Notes under the pieces: generated by a model
Seen by the model: the letters and a program-made list of their open reading frames with translations, nothing else
Databases searched by the model: none
What the model was told of the DNA's origin: nothing
Shown: piece after piece, positions 10,839-22,391 of the stretch
Position numbering within the stretch: the first letter of the stretch is position 1
Layout: every line of letters begins with the position of its first letter
DNA from: Sesamum alatum
Lineage: Eukaryota; Streptophyta; Magnoliopsida; Lamiales; Pedaliaceae
DNA length: 64,000 bases
Assembly: GCA_034509735.1 (NCBI GenBank)
Contig: JACGWO010000004.1
Span: forward strand, 16,535,395 to 16,599,394
Direction: 5' to 3'
Program-made: the position numbers and the translations under genes

Positions 10839-13072
10839 TGTTAGAATAGGTGACCAGAAAGGCAATACCTTTGGGATTTGTAACCTATTATACAACTCGA
10901 TGTAAATGTAATATTATTATGTGATGAATAAAATGAGTATTTGTCACTTCTGGTGTTTACTTTGTTGCGCTCATTTCACATTTGTTAAAACGATGTTTAA
11001 ACTTATATCGCAACAAAGCCCAACAGACCATGGATAACAACTCGTGCAGTTGGGACACGCATTGGATGGTGGTCATGAAACCAACTGATTAAGAGTTGGG
11101 TTTGAAACGTTCCAAGTCGAGGACCTCGAGATAGGGCATCGAGAGTCCTATTGAGACTTGCGTCAAGAATCGTGTTCATTGGATGAGTGTCGTGTTTCAT
11201 CGGCGACAGGCGTGGGACGCCTGCACGATCTTGATGGGTTGGTGGACTGGGATCGAGCCGACTGGACTGACTCGCGGGGATCATCATATGGAAGCCTTGG
11301 AGGCTTGGTCGGTATGATTGGATTTCCCCGGTTCCGATAGTACGGGAGTAATCCTCAGACTTGAGGAATCATGGCAGTTGCATGCACAGGACGGATGTAT
11401 CTTGGATCTAGCGAGAGTTGATCATTCTGTAAGATGATCATCATAAGCCTTGTCCAGTGCAGTCGAAATGTGTAGCAAGGACGGTGGATTCCAAGAAGAG
11501 GATCCGTCCCCTGTCAGTATGTGACAGAGGTATCTCCTATGCACTCGGAGACACGTTCATGCTGTTTAAAGCTATGGCCACAGTGGTTGGTTGAACAGGG
11601 AATGGTTTCCCATGTCGACACAATTAAGCATACGTGGTCTCGAGTATTAAGCATAGATGCCTAGTCAAGGATGGAAACCAACGCCCAATTCCATACCTTA
11701 GACTAAGGCCGGGACACGGTAGACAGAAGGATCGTACCCATACGGAATCAGCGCCTAAATGTTCACGCCAATTCGCCTAGTCTCTAGTGCCATAGACCGT
11801 TGCTAGACGGCCACCCATGATAACGGGCCCTTTTGAAACAGGGGCCCAAGTCTAGCTGAGGGTAAACCTAAAGGGTCACACACAAATCACCGACGAGGTT
11901 GAGAGATCGACTTGGAGTCAATCTCGAAGGATAAATAAGTAATTGGATTACTTAAGGGAAAGTCCATTGGATGGACGGGCCAATATTGTATCGGGGCCTT
12001 CGTTTAATCGGTAAATTGGATTTTCGATTAAATATGGAAAGTTGAGACGTTGAGACGTTGGATCTTTTAATTGGATTAAAAGATCAACGGGAATAATTTA
12101 AATGGACATTAAATTGGATTTAATGTTGGGTTCATCGTAATTGGATTACGATAAAACCCGGTCCGTTAAATTTTATCCGAGAGGAGAAATAATTTCTATT
12201 TTGGAATAGGAAGAAGTTGGACTTGTTCCCTTAATTAAACATGGCCGAGATGCTCCCTTGGAGGAAACAAAATCAGCCATGTTTAATGCTAGGTGGTATG
12301 TTGACTTATCTCTTTTGGAAAGAGACAAATCAACTCCAATCAAGCTCTTCCCTTTTGGTATGATTTGATCATACCATAAATTTTGGTAGGTTGGATTGAA
12401 CAATTGATGGTGATTGATTGGAATGCTCTAGACATCCTTGAATGAACCTAGACACATTCCAATAATCACATTAATTATGTATATATATTAGAATATACAA
12501 CACCAAGCATAAGGGATTCATTATTCATCTTTTTCTAGGAAAAAGAAGAAGAGAAAAATCGGATCTCCTCTCCCTCTCTAACTCTCGGTTTTCTCCTCCT
12601 CCCTTTCACTTGTGTTCTTCACTTGGTTTTGAATCAAGAAGAAGAACAAAGTAAGTTTAAGAGAGCACTAATTCATAGTGTTCTTCTCTTAAACTGATTC
12701 CTTCTTAAACCCGTTCTTTTCTAGCAAGAAGAACGTATGTTTCTTCCGGTGTGGTGTGGATCACCTTTGGAGAATCCATACGTTTGGATTTCGTGAGCAT
12801 TCCGGAGAAGGAACAACATAAGTAGCCGGGAGCACACGCTAAACAATCAAAGGTAACAATTTTATTACGCTTTGATTGATTTATATATATCTATAGCCCT
12901 ATGTGTTTAAATATACATTTCTAATATTTACACATTCTACATCAAACGCCCGGTTGAGCATCCAAGGTACACCCCTTGGGATTCGTTTATTTAAATTAGA
13001 TTTAAATTTACGCGTTATTTCTCGCTTTTCTCGCTTCCGCTCGCGCTCCCGGACGGATCCGCTTATCCTTCA
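10839..13072 (+). repeat. Family A LTR (3' LTR of A1)
   Basis: About 2.23 kb, starting TGTTAGAATAGGTGACC and ending CGCTTATCCTTCA. It is the same LTR type as 13975-16198, 20165-22391, 48105-50332 and 55216-57442. Low-copy DNA resumes at 13073 with GTGAC. Confidence 0.9.
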
Positions 13073-13713
13073 GTGACACTCTTCGTCCTCTCCGATTTTG
13101 AATTGCAGTTGAGGACTATAATTAAAAAATTAACACAGTTATTCCAAAGGTCGCCGAGAAATACTAAATTTCTCAAAAATTAGCACATTTTTTGGCACGT
13201 GTTGTCCCCTTTAATTTGGGTTTTTAAAAAAAAAAAATGGTCAATTTTGCTAATGAGAAATTTTTTACCTATTGACGTTGGACTAACGTGCCACCCCCTA
13301 TAGTTATAGGACCAAAATTGTATTTTTCCATATGTAACTCATCCCAAATCAGCAAAAGTGGCCAGAAAATTTTCAAAAAATAATCCAAATTAACTAGGTC
13401 ACGTGCAAGGTATGTGATAATTTCCAGCCAATGTACCTATCTTTGGTTTGATTTGGACTAGATGGGATTTGTTTTAATCACCATCCTCAATTTGAATTTC
13501 AACACCAGACAAGACTAAAACTACCACCACACTATACTTAGTGGACCAAAATTGCTTTTTTTTCCTGTAATTTAATTTAAGCTGTTGACTTCTGCACAAT
13601 CTTATTCATAACAATAAAATTAGTATATTTTTGTTCCTTTTTTCCATTCCAATAATAAAATATACATGGGCCTAAAAAGTAATAGATGTGTAATGCCATC
13701 AAGAACATAAATT
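13073..13713. other. Low-copy AT-rich spacer upstream of tRNA-Phe
   Basis: No gene, repeat or transposon end could be recognised here. It has an A-run near 13228 and is otherwise AT-rich. Confidence 0.5.
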
Positions 13714-13718
13714 GCGGG

Positions 13719-13752
<34 letters not shown>

Positions 13753-13786
13753 TTGAAGGTCGCGTGTTCGATCCACGCTCACCGCA
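13714..13786 (+). tRNA. tRNA-Phe (anticodon GAA)
   Basis: A 73-nt cloverleaf: acceptor GCGGGGA with TCACCGC, D arm, anticodon stem TCAGA/TTTGA around CTGAAGA (anticodon GAA), and T arm GCGTG TTCGATC CACGC, ending with A73. The G5:A68 mismatch in the acceptor stem is, from memory, normal for plant tRNA-Phe. The one change I notice is T40 where plant copies usually have C, giving a G30:T40 wobble. There is no intron. Internal A and B boxes are present. A run of nine T (13787-13795) follows at once as the Pol III stop. It supplies phenylalanine tRNA to cytosolic translation. Confidence 0.95.
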
Positions 13787-13795
13787 TTTTTTTTT
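13787..13795 (+). terminator. Pol III terminator of tRNA-Phe
   Basis: Nine T residues directly after the tRNA 3' end. Confidence 0.85.
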
Positions 13796-13974
13796 GTGAA
13801 CTTTAAGCACATTTATTTTGTTGATTTGTAGTTATGGTTATCATGCTAGGTATGGGAGCAATTGCAGTGTCCATAATATGTTCGACAAAATGCTCATTCC
13901 ACAAACTGCACTTGGAGAGCATACAACCCGTTTGATGGAATCCTCAATTTCTACTATCTTCATGGCTTCATAAC

Positions 13975-16198
13975 TATTAGAATAGGCGACCAGAAAGTCA
14001 ATAGGTTTGGCGATTTGTAACCTATTATACAACTCGATGTAAATGCAATATTATTACGTGATTAATAAGATGAGTATTTATCACTTTTGGTGCTTACTTT
14101 GTTGTGCTCATTTCACATTTGTTAAAATGGTGTTTTACTTATATCGCAACAAAGCCCATAGACCACGGTTAACAACTCGAGCAGTTGGGCCACACATTGG
14201 ATGGTGGTCATGAAACCAACTGATTGAGAGTTGGGTCTGAAACGTTCCAAGTCGAGAACCTCAAGACAGAGCATCGAGAGTCCTATTGAGACTTGCATCA
14301 AAAGTCGTGTTCATTGGATGAGTGTCGTGTTTCATCGACGACAAGCGTAGGACGCCTACACGATCTTGATGGGTTGGTGGACTGGGATCGAGCCGACTGG
14401 ACTGACTCGCGGGGATCATCAAATGGAAGCCTTGGAGGCTTGGTCGGTATGATTGGATTTTTCCGGTTCCGATAGTACAGGAGTAGTCCTCAGACTTGAG
14501 GGATCATGGCAGTCGCGTGCACAGGACGGTTGTATCTTGGATCTAGCGAGAGGTGATCATTCTGTAAGATGATCATCATAAGCCTTGTCCAGTGCAGTCG
14601 GAATGTGTAGCAAGGACGGTGGATTCCAAGAAGAGGATCCGTCCCCTGTCAGTATGTGACAGAAGTATCTCCTATACACTCGGAGGCACGTTCATGCTGT
14701 TTAAAGTTGTGGCCACAGTGGTTGGTTGAACAGGGAATGGTTTCCTGTATCGACGCAATGAAGCATACATAGTCTCGAGTATTAAGCATAGATGCCTAGT
14801 CAATGATGGAAACCGACGCCCAATTCCATACCCTAGACTAAGGCCGGGAGATGGTAGACGGAAGGACCGTACCCGTACGGAATTGGCGCCTAAATGTTCA
14901 CACCAATTCACCTAGTCTCTAGTGCCATGGACCATTGCTAGACGGCCACCCATGGTGGCGGGCCCTTATGGGACACGGGCTCAAGTCTAGCTGAGGGTGA
15001 ACCTAAAGGGTCACACACAAATCACCGAGGAGCTTGAGAGATTAAGTTGGAGTCAATCTCGAAGGATAAATAAGTAATTGGATTACTTAAGGGATAGTCC
15101 ATTGGATGGAGGGGTCGATATTGTATCAGGCCCTCGTTTAATCGGTAAATTAGATTTTTGATTAAATATGGAAAGTTGAGATGTTGGATCTTTTAATTGG
15201 ATTAAAAGATCAACGGGAATAATTTAAGTGGACATTAAATTAGATTTAATATTGGGTTCATCGTAATTGGATTACGATAAAACCCGGTTCGTTAAATTTG
15301 ACCCGAGAGGAGAAATAATTCCTATTTTGGAATAGGAAAAAGTTGGACTTCTTCCCATAATGAGCATGGCCGAAATGCTCCCTTGGAGGAAGCCAAAATC
15401 AGCCATGTTTCATGCAAGGTGGTATGTTGACTTATCTCTTTTGGAAAGAGACAAATCAACTCCAATCAAGGCCTTCCCTTTTGGTATGATTTGATCATAC
15501 CATAAAAGTTGGTAGGCTTGATTGAAGAATTATGGTGATTGATTGGGATGTATCTAGACATCCTTGGATGAACCTAGACACATTCGAATAATCACATTAA
15601 TTATGTATATATATGAGTATATACAACACCTTGTAAAAATGTGAATCATAATTCATCTTTTTCTAAAAAAAGAAGAAGAAAATTTGGCCCTCTCCTCTGT
15701 CTCTAACTCTCGGACGTCTCCCCTTCTTTCTACTTGTGTTCTTTACCTGATTTTGAATCAAGAGAAAGAAAAAAGTAGGTTTAAGAGAACACTAATTAAT
15801 AGTGTTTTTCTCTTAAACCGATTCCTTTGTAAACCCGTTTTCCTCTAGCAAGGAGAACGTGAGTTTCTTCTGGTGTGGTGTGGATCACCTTTGGAGAATC
15901 CATACGTTTGGATTTGTGATCATTCCTGTGAAGGAACAACGCAAGTACCCGAGCGCACAATAAATCTATAAGGTAATGGTTTATTACGCTTTAGTAGATT
16001 CTTTATTATTTTCATCTATGCCCTATATGTTAAGTGTATTATTTAAACGTTAATACATCCTACATCGAACGCCCAATTGAGCACCCAAGGGTACACCCCA
16101 TGGGATTTCGCTTTATATGCGATTTATTTTAAATTACGTATTGCATTTGCGCTTTCTCGCTTCCGCTCGCGCTCCCAGGCTGATCTGCTTGTCCTTCA
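13975..16198 (+). repeat. Family A LTR (5' LTR of A2)
   Basis: About 2.22 kb. The expected first bases TG are TA here; the end is GTCCTTCA. It lies 189 bp downstream of tRNA-Phe. Together with the left half of 24159-25238 it shares features near the 3' end (an ATGCGATTTA stretch) that the other A LTRs lack, so it may be a subtype. Confidence 0.88.
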
Positions 16199-16200
16199 AG

Positions 16201-16216
16201 TGGTATCAGAGCCCGG
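16201..16216 (+). other. Primer-binding site of A2 (initiator tRNA-Met)
   Basis: TGGTATCAGAGCCCGG lies two bases after the LTR and is complementary to the 3' end of initiator tRNA-Met. Confidence 0.9.
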
Positions 16217-16460
16217 TTCAATGTAAGGGACATAGATCTATGTGCTTGGCATGATCTACTTGCTTTTATAGTTTTAATGGCATGTTAGATTACATAATGT
16301 ATGAATAATATTATGATTCAATTGTTTGAATTTGATGGACTTTTGGCATGCTTATTTTATTAGATTGGATCTAAAATTGCATGTTCATTTTCAGATTATT
16401 ATTACTGTTTTTGTGCTAAAAATGATGTTGAAAAACATGAAAAAAAAAAAATTGAACCCC

Positions 16461-16630
16461 GATCGCTGGCTGGCCGGCAGGCACGCGCAGGCCTGGCCAG
16501 CATGCATGCTGGCAGGGGCGGCCGCGCATACCGCGCGCATGTGGGTGCCTGCACACGCTGGGCTTCGGCCAGCGTGCGCGGGCGCGCTGCCTTATGCGCG
16601 TGGCTGGCTGGGGGGGCACAACGGCTGGGC
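16461..16630 (+). repeat. GC-rich island in A2 leader (about 170 bp)
   Basis: The same type of block as in B1 but about a quarter as long. It shares its right border (GCACAACGGCTGGG then GTTTTGTGC) with the A3 island. Confidence 0.65.
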
Positions 16631-17462
16631 TGTTTTGTGCTTTTTTTCGACATTTTTTGGAAAATTTGATTTTCTATATTTTCTGCGCATTATTCTGAAA
16701 ATGTATTGATTTTGCACATTTGATTTTGGAATAATTGGATTATTCCTTAGATTAAATTTGCCTAATTAATTTGGGATTAATACATGCATTAGATGCATTG
16801 TTTGTAATGTCCATTAAATTTGAAATTTGAATTTTGCATATTGTTTATACATTTATGCTTTCGTGATGTTGGACATCACTTGGATATTTGGAATATCCAT
16901 TGGTTTTATGCATGATTATTTGGAATAATTGTGTCATGTGCGTTGATGGAATCAACATGGGATGATCACAAGAGCCTAGACCTTGTGTATGGATGAATGT
17001 ATGATCATTTAATTTCTGTTGGGTGGGGTCTACGTGCCTCTTGTTTTGGGACTATCATCTCCCGTATTTTCAGCCTCATGATGTTAAGGCTTGTTTTCAT
17101 TATTACCAATGAATTACTTTCAATTGTAATGAGAGTAGATAAGATTGGTGAGGTTTTAATTTTAACAAGCATATGGAGTTGGAGACGCCAAGGTGGAGCA
17201 TCAAGGCGTGAAACAAGAGCATTACAAGGCCCATTGGAATGACAATGGGCATATTATGATTGTAATAATTTAGGACCACCCTAGACAGACCATACACTCA
17301 CAGCAGGCTCAGTGGGTCGCATAGGTTGGGCTTGTGATCATCCTAACAGGGGTATACTGTGTTTTCTGCATGCGGCGTATTTATTTATCGCTTTAAATAT
17401 AGGATATTTATGCATGCTAAAACACCATAATGTGATGAGGTCTCGGTCGTACACAAACTCTC

Positions 17463-17678
17463 ATTTGGTTGGACCAAATTAAATAGTAGGCCCAAAATGG
17501 ACTTGGATCAAAATGGTATTTTGATCTGTCCGAGCCTTCCATCCACAGCAATGTGGTGAGGAAGCTACCACTACCCAAGTGTAGCCTCACGAGTCGTGGC
17601 ACACTTGGACTAGGGGAAAGCTGCACCATTGTTGAACAAAAAGACTGCGCTCGCTGTTTCCCTGTCTCACGAGTCGTA
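17463..17678 (+). ncRNA. Structured leader module of A2
   Basis: The hairpin ATTTGGTTGGACCAAAT (17463-17479) is followed by a hairpin at 17575-17608 with arms CCAAGTGTA and CACACTTGG around the loop palindrome CACGAGTCGTG (17588-17598). A second palindrome, CACGAGTCGTA with its last base changed, lies at 17668-17678. Spacing between palindromes is 80 nt, as in B1 and B2. Confidence 0.55.
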
Positions 17679-17941
17679 GGGGGCGATAGTTTGAGGCATG
17701 ATTTGGTTGATGGGTCGGGCCCAACACTGAGTAACATGGTTCGCTTGGATTCCTCGGAACCATGTGAATAGGTGAGGCAAAATATCTTGGGAATCTCATT
17801 GGATGAGAATGATATTGGATATCTCCCACGAGGTCTTCTTCATGTGAATCGTAAAAACAGGGCATGGAGATTACGCTTGTGGATCCCGAGCCCACTAGGA
17901 AATGGTTTACCGAAACTCCGCTTAAGAGTGGCGGACTTTCG

Positions 17942-17949
17942 TATAAATA
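17942..17949 (+). promoter_or_regulatory. TATAAATA box in A2 leader, 97 bp before gag
   Basis: TATAAATAGTGGGAG, as in the other three leaders. Possible internal promoter. Confidence 0.4.
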
Positions 17950-18045
17950 GTGGGAGGGTTAAAGACTAAAAGACCAAGTCTTCAACTTGAACAATAATAT
18001 TACCATCATCTGCTAATTCTACTTTACATTTTCATTAATGTAGAT

Positions 18046-19529
18046 ATGTCTAAGAATCCATTAACCATGGTACTTGAGACTAATAAATTCAACGGAACGA
18101 ACTACTTGGATTGGCTGAGAAACCTGAGGATTGTCCTCGATTCGAGAACCAAGGCTACGTCTTGGACGAGCCGCCGCCGATCGACTTACCAAAGGGGTCC
18201 ACGCCAGAAGAACGTTTGACGTTCGGGAAATGGCATGAGGACAACCGGAAAGTACGCAGTATCATACTGGCTTCAATGTCTAACGACATCCAGAAGCAGT
18301 ATGAGGGCTGGAGAATATCTCCGCCATAATGCTCCGCATGAACGAGGTTTATGCGGGTTTGGATAGGCATATTAGATATGCCGCCAGAAAATCATTCTTT
18401 GGCACCAAGCTTGCTGAAGGAGTGTCTGTATAAAGTCATGGGGTCAAGATGCTCTCCCTAGTGGAGAAACTCGAGGACCTTAAAGATGGGCTTAACAATG
18501 ACACGTACATTGACATGATCCTCCAGTCGCTTCCTCCGTCCTATGACCTGTTTGTTGTAAACTACAACATGAATGGACTTGAGAAGTCTATTCATGAGTT
18601 GATCAACATGCTGGTCCAATACGACGCAACGACCCACAAGTCAGCGCCGGCGGTATTGATAAGAGAGGCTTCGACCTCCAAGGCGAATGGCAAGAGGGCC
18701 GGACGGTGGAAGAGGAAGAAAGGGAAAGAAAAGACGATTGCTGCCCCTGCTCGCGCTCCAGGCACCCCTATTGCTCCAGTGGGACCGAGCAAAGGGAAAG
18801 GGAAGGCCCGTGGTTCTCAGCGGTCCAAGGAAAATGATGTCTGCATGCATTGCCAAGGGAAGGGGCATTGGAAGAGGGAGTGCCCACAACTCCTCTCCAA
18901 CCCAGGTATGTTTGTGGTTGAAGTAAACATGATAACTAATTCTGCTTCATGGGTATTGGATACCGGGTGTGGTGCTCACATCTTCAATGATTTGGAGGCA
19001 CTGCAAAGAAGCAGAAGGCTAACCAAGGATGAGATGATCCTGAGGCTAGGCGATGGCAAGGTCGTTACTGCAGAAGTTGTAGGGTCAATGGAGTTAGCTA
19101 TTAGTAGTCATGTTAGGATTGTACTGAACGACTGTTTCTATGTACCTAGCATGATTAAAAATATTGTTTCGATCCTGGTCCTTGATAAGGAGGGATTTGA
19201 ATTTACCATCAATAAAAATGTTTTTTTCATTATTAAAGATGGTATTTCTTATCTGCTTGGTACATTGGTCAATGTTCTGTACATACTTCAACAGTCTAAT
19301 TGGATTATGACTGCAGAACACAAACGAAAACATGATGATCATAATAACGCACAGATATGGCATGCGAGGTTAGGTCATATCTCTAAAGATAGGATAAGAA
19401 GGTTGGCGGACTCAAAGAGTCTAGAAATAGACGATTTGGACAACCTACCGACCTGCGAATCCTGTCTGAAGGGAAAGATGACCAAGAAACCCTTTATTGG
19501 ACAAAGCACGCTAGCCAGTGGTCTGTTGG
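18046..19529 (+). pseudogene. copia gag-protease-integrase N-part of A2
   Basis: The gag starts at 18046 (MSKNP...). One base is missing near 18140 compared with A3, shifting the frame early in gag; further stops or shifts lie near 18329 and 18432. From 18449 one long frame covers the end of gag, the zinc knuckle CMHCQGKGHWKREC, protease (DTGCGAH near 18960) and the integrase zinc region (HARLGH ... CESCLKGK) before the sequence ends at the breakpoint. The missing catalytic core of integrase and all of RT make the copy non-functional. Confidence 0.88.
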
Positions 19530-19539
19530 ACAAAGCACG
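19497..19539 (+). repeat. 14-bp templated duplication at the A2 breakpoint
   Basis: TTGGACAAAGCACG occurs at 19497-19510 and again at 19526-19539, exactly where A2 sequence ends. Intact copies (A3 near 53560-53595) have only the first. This is filler copied from nearby sequence during repair. Confidence 0.75.
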
Positions 19540-19662
19540 ACAGTTAGATAAATACAACACTAAAATTAATAACTGGTGACCTGAGTGATTAGCTTTGGTA
19601 TGTCAGTATTCGTACTAGGAGGCATCTTGTTCAGCTAGATGGACTAGGGAGGTCCTTTTTTT

Positions 19663-20150
19663 GAGAATTCTCTCAAGAGGGTTGAGGAGCTGGAGGAGGT
19701 CAACCGCCGGCTGAGGCAGGTAGTAAAGAAGAGGGATGAACTCCTGTAGAGGATACCACCCACATCCGTCTCTTGAGGGATAAGGTAACCAGCCTGCACA
19801 TCCGCCTGGAACAGGCTACGCTGCAGACAGAGCAAGTGAGGAAGGAGGGGATTCACACCTATCCAGAGATGGAGGAAGGATAGGGTATGCTGGAAGGATC
19901 CTGGCGGCGTCACCTAGCGAGGTATACGAAGACTCCTGAATTCCACATCTTATTGGTGGACAGGGCCCTAAAGTATTACTATCACGGGTTTCAAACTTGT
20001 GTCCAAGAATTTGCGGTCGTGGGCTATCCACATGCCGACATCGATGCCTTCTTCCTGGATGAAAAAATGGGCTTGGCCACTGCCCCTGATCCTGATAATG
20101 AGGGCCTTGTTGTTGTGCCTGAGAGTCCTCCTACTGAAGAGGACTACTAG
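19663..20150 (+). pseudogene. C-terminal part of a plant 'putative gypsy-type transposase' protein
   Basis: The frame from 19663 gives a coiled-coil segment (LKRVEELEEVNRRLRQ...), a stop near 19749 and shifts, then a clean stretch (19887-20150) with EFHILLVDRALKYYY and an acidic tail ending EEDY. This matches the C-terminal part of a widespread plant transposon-carried protein (Pfam name 'putative gypsy type transposon'); its N-terminal domain type is seen separately at 45348-45833. Function is not established. The continuation after the solo LTR (22392-22480, Pro- and Gly-rich) belongs to the same tract. Family assignment is from memory of the pattern. Confidence 0.5.
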
Positions 20151-20164
20151 ACCTCACAAGTTAG

Positions 20165-22391
20165 TGAAGAACAAGCGGATCCGCCCGGGAGCGCGAGCGG
20201 AAGCGAGAAAGCATGAAAAGTGCGTAAATTAAATCAAATCTAATTTTAAAATACGAATCCCAAGGGGTGTACCCTTGGGTGCTCAACCGGGCGTTCAATG
20301 TAGGATGTGTAAATATTAGTATCATATATTTAAACACATAGGGCATAGATGTATATTAAATCAATCAAAGCGTAATAAATCGTTACCTTTGATTATTTAG
20401 CGTATGCTCCCGGCTACTTGCGTTGTTCCTTCTCCGGAATGCTCACAAAATCCAAACGTATGGATTCTCCAAAGGTGATCCACACCACACCGGAAGAAAT
20501 ACACGTTCTTCTTGCTAGAAAAGAACGGGTTTAAGAAGGAATCGGTTTAAGAGAAGAACACTATGAATTAGTACTCTCTTAAACTTACTTTGTTCTTCTT
20601 CTTGATTCAAAATCAAGTGAAAAACACAAGTGTAAGAGAGGGAGAGAGGCCGAGAGTGTGAGAGAGAGGAGAGGACTTTTTTCTTCTCTTTTTCCTAGAA
20701 AAAGATGAATAATGAATCACTTATGCTTGGTGTTGTATATTCTAATATATATACATATTTAATGTGATTATTGGAATGTGTCTAGGTTCATCCAAGGATG
20801 TCTAGATTCATTCCAATCAATCACCATCAATTCTTCAATCAAGCCTACCAAAATTTATGGTATGATCAAATCATACCAAAATGGAAGAGCTTGATTGGAG
20901 TTGATTTGTCTCTTTCCAAAAGAGATAACTCAACATACCACCTAGCATGAAACATGGTTGATTTTGCTTCCTCCAACGGAGCATGTCGGCCATGTTTAAA
21001 TAAGCGAAGAAGTCCAACTTCTTCCTATTCCAAAATAGGAATTATTTCTCCTCTCGAGTAAATTTAACGGACTGGGTTTTATTGTAATCCAATTATGACG
21101 AACCCAATATTAAATCCAATTTAATGTCCATTTAAATTATTCTCGTTGATCTTTTAATCCAATTAAAAGATCCAACGTCTCAACGTCTCAACTTTCCATA
21201 TTTAATCGAAAATCCATTTACCGATTAAACGAAAGCCCGATACAATATCGGCCCGTCCATCCAATGGACTTTCCCTTAAGTAATCCAATTACTTATTTAT
21301 CCTTCGAGATTGACTCCAAGTCGATCTCTCAACCTCCTCAGTGATTTGTGTGTGACCCTTTAGGTTCACCCTCAGTTAGACTTGGGCCCGTGTCCCACAA
21401 GGGCTCGTTACCATGGGTGGCCATCCAGCAACGGTCCATGGCACTAGAGACTAGGTGAATTGGCGTGAACATTTAGGCGCCGATTCCGTACGGGTACGAT
21501 CCTTCCGTCTACCGTCTCCCGGCCTTAGTCTAGGGTATGGAATTGGGCGTCGGTTCCCATCCTTGACTAGGCATCTATGCTTAATACTCGAGACCACGTA
21601 TGCTTCATTGCGTCGACATAGGAAACCATTCCCTGTTCGACCAACCATTATGGCCACAGCTTTAAACAGCATAAACGTGTCTCCGAGTACATAGGAGATA
21701 CCTCTGTCACATACTGACAGGGGACGGATCCTCTTCTTGGAATCCACCGTCCTCGCTATATATTCCGACTGCACTGGACAAGGCTTATGATAATCATCTT
21801 ACAGAATGATTACGTATCGCCAGATCCAAGATATAGCCATCCTGTGCACGCGACTGCCATGATTCCTCAAGTCTGAGGATTACTCCCGTACTATCGGAAT
21901 CGGGGAAAATCAATCATACCGACCAAGCCTCCAAGGCTTCCATATGATGATCCCCGCGAGTCAGTCCAGTCAGCTCGACCCCAGTCGACCAACCCATCAA
22001 GATCGTGTAGGCATCCCACGCCTGTCGCCGATGAAACACGACACTCATCCAATGAACACGACTCTTGACGCAAGTCTCAATAGGACTCTCGATGCCCTGT
22101 CTCGAGGTCCTCGACTTGGAACGTTTCAGACCCAACTCTTAATCAGTTGGTTTCATGACCACCATCCAATGCGTGGCCCAACTGCACGAGTTGTTATCCA
22201 TGGTCTGTGGGCTTTGTTGCGATATAAGTTAAACACCGTTTTAACAAATGTAAAATGAGTGCAACAAAGAAGGTACCATTGGTGACGAACACTCATCTTA
22301 TTCATTACATAATAATATTACATTTACATCAAGTTGTCAAATAGGTTACAAATCGCCAAACCTATTGGCTTTCGGGTCACCTATTCTAACG
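20165..22391 (-). mobile_element. Solo LTR, family A
   Basis: A full-length (about 2.23 kb) family A LTR in minus orientation with no internal sequence on either side. The flanks GTTAG (20160-20164) and GTCAG (22392-22396) match at 4 of 5 bases, as expected for an old target-site duplication. On the minus strand its first base pair is CG rather than TG. It probably arose by recombination between two LTRs of one element. Confidence 0.85.

Larger units (their letters stand above)
7543..13072 (+). mobile_element. Ty1/copia element A1 (family A), 3' part
   Basis: This is the part of a plus-strand family A element right of the B1 insertion: gag from mid-gene, integrase, reverse transcriptase, RNase H, polypurine tract and 3' LTR. 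Its 5' LTR, leader and gag start must lie left of B1, outside the window. It carries many stops and indels and an internal deletion that removes the protease, so it is long dead. Confidence 0.88.
16217..18045 (+). other. Long leader of A2
   Basis: About 1.83 kb between primer-binding site and gag, without a gene. It contains the GC island (16461-16630), the structured module (17463-17678) and a TATAAATA box (17942-17949). Confidence 0.7.
13975..19529 (+). mobile_element. Ty1/copia element A2 (family A), 5' half
   Basis: This has a complete 5' LTR, primer-binding site, leader, gag, protease and the first part of integrase. It then stops in the middle of integrase at 19529; reverse transcriptase, RNase H and the 3' LTR are gone. 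The left target sequence would be ATAAC (13970-13974). The break carries a templated 14-bp duplication, a sign of error-prone end joining. It cannot move. Confidence 0.88.

Noticed and set aside
13577..13810. 77-codon minus-strand frame with RGSNTRPSNLQSDALPTEL
   Set aside because: This is the antisense of the tRNA-Phe gene, a frequent false protein in plant annotation.
21455..21694. Recurrent 79-codon frame (also at 48802-49041 and 56506-56745) and its antisense partner
   Set aside because: It recurs only because it lies within the family A LTR. Old and new copies differ without a codon pattern, and it is not a gene of its own.
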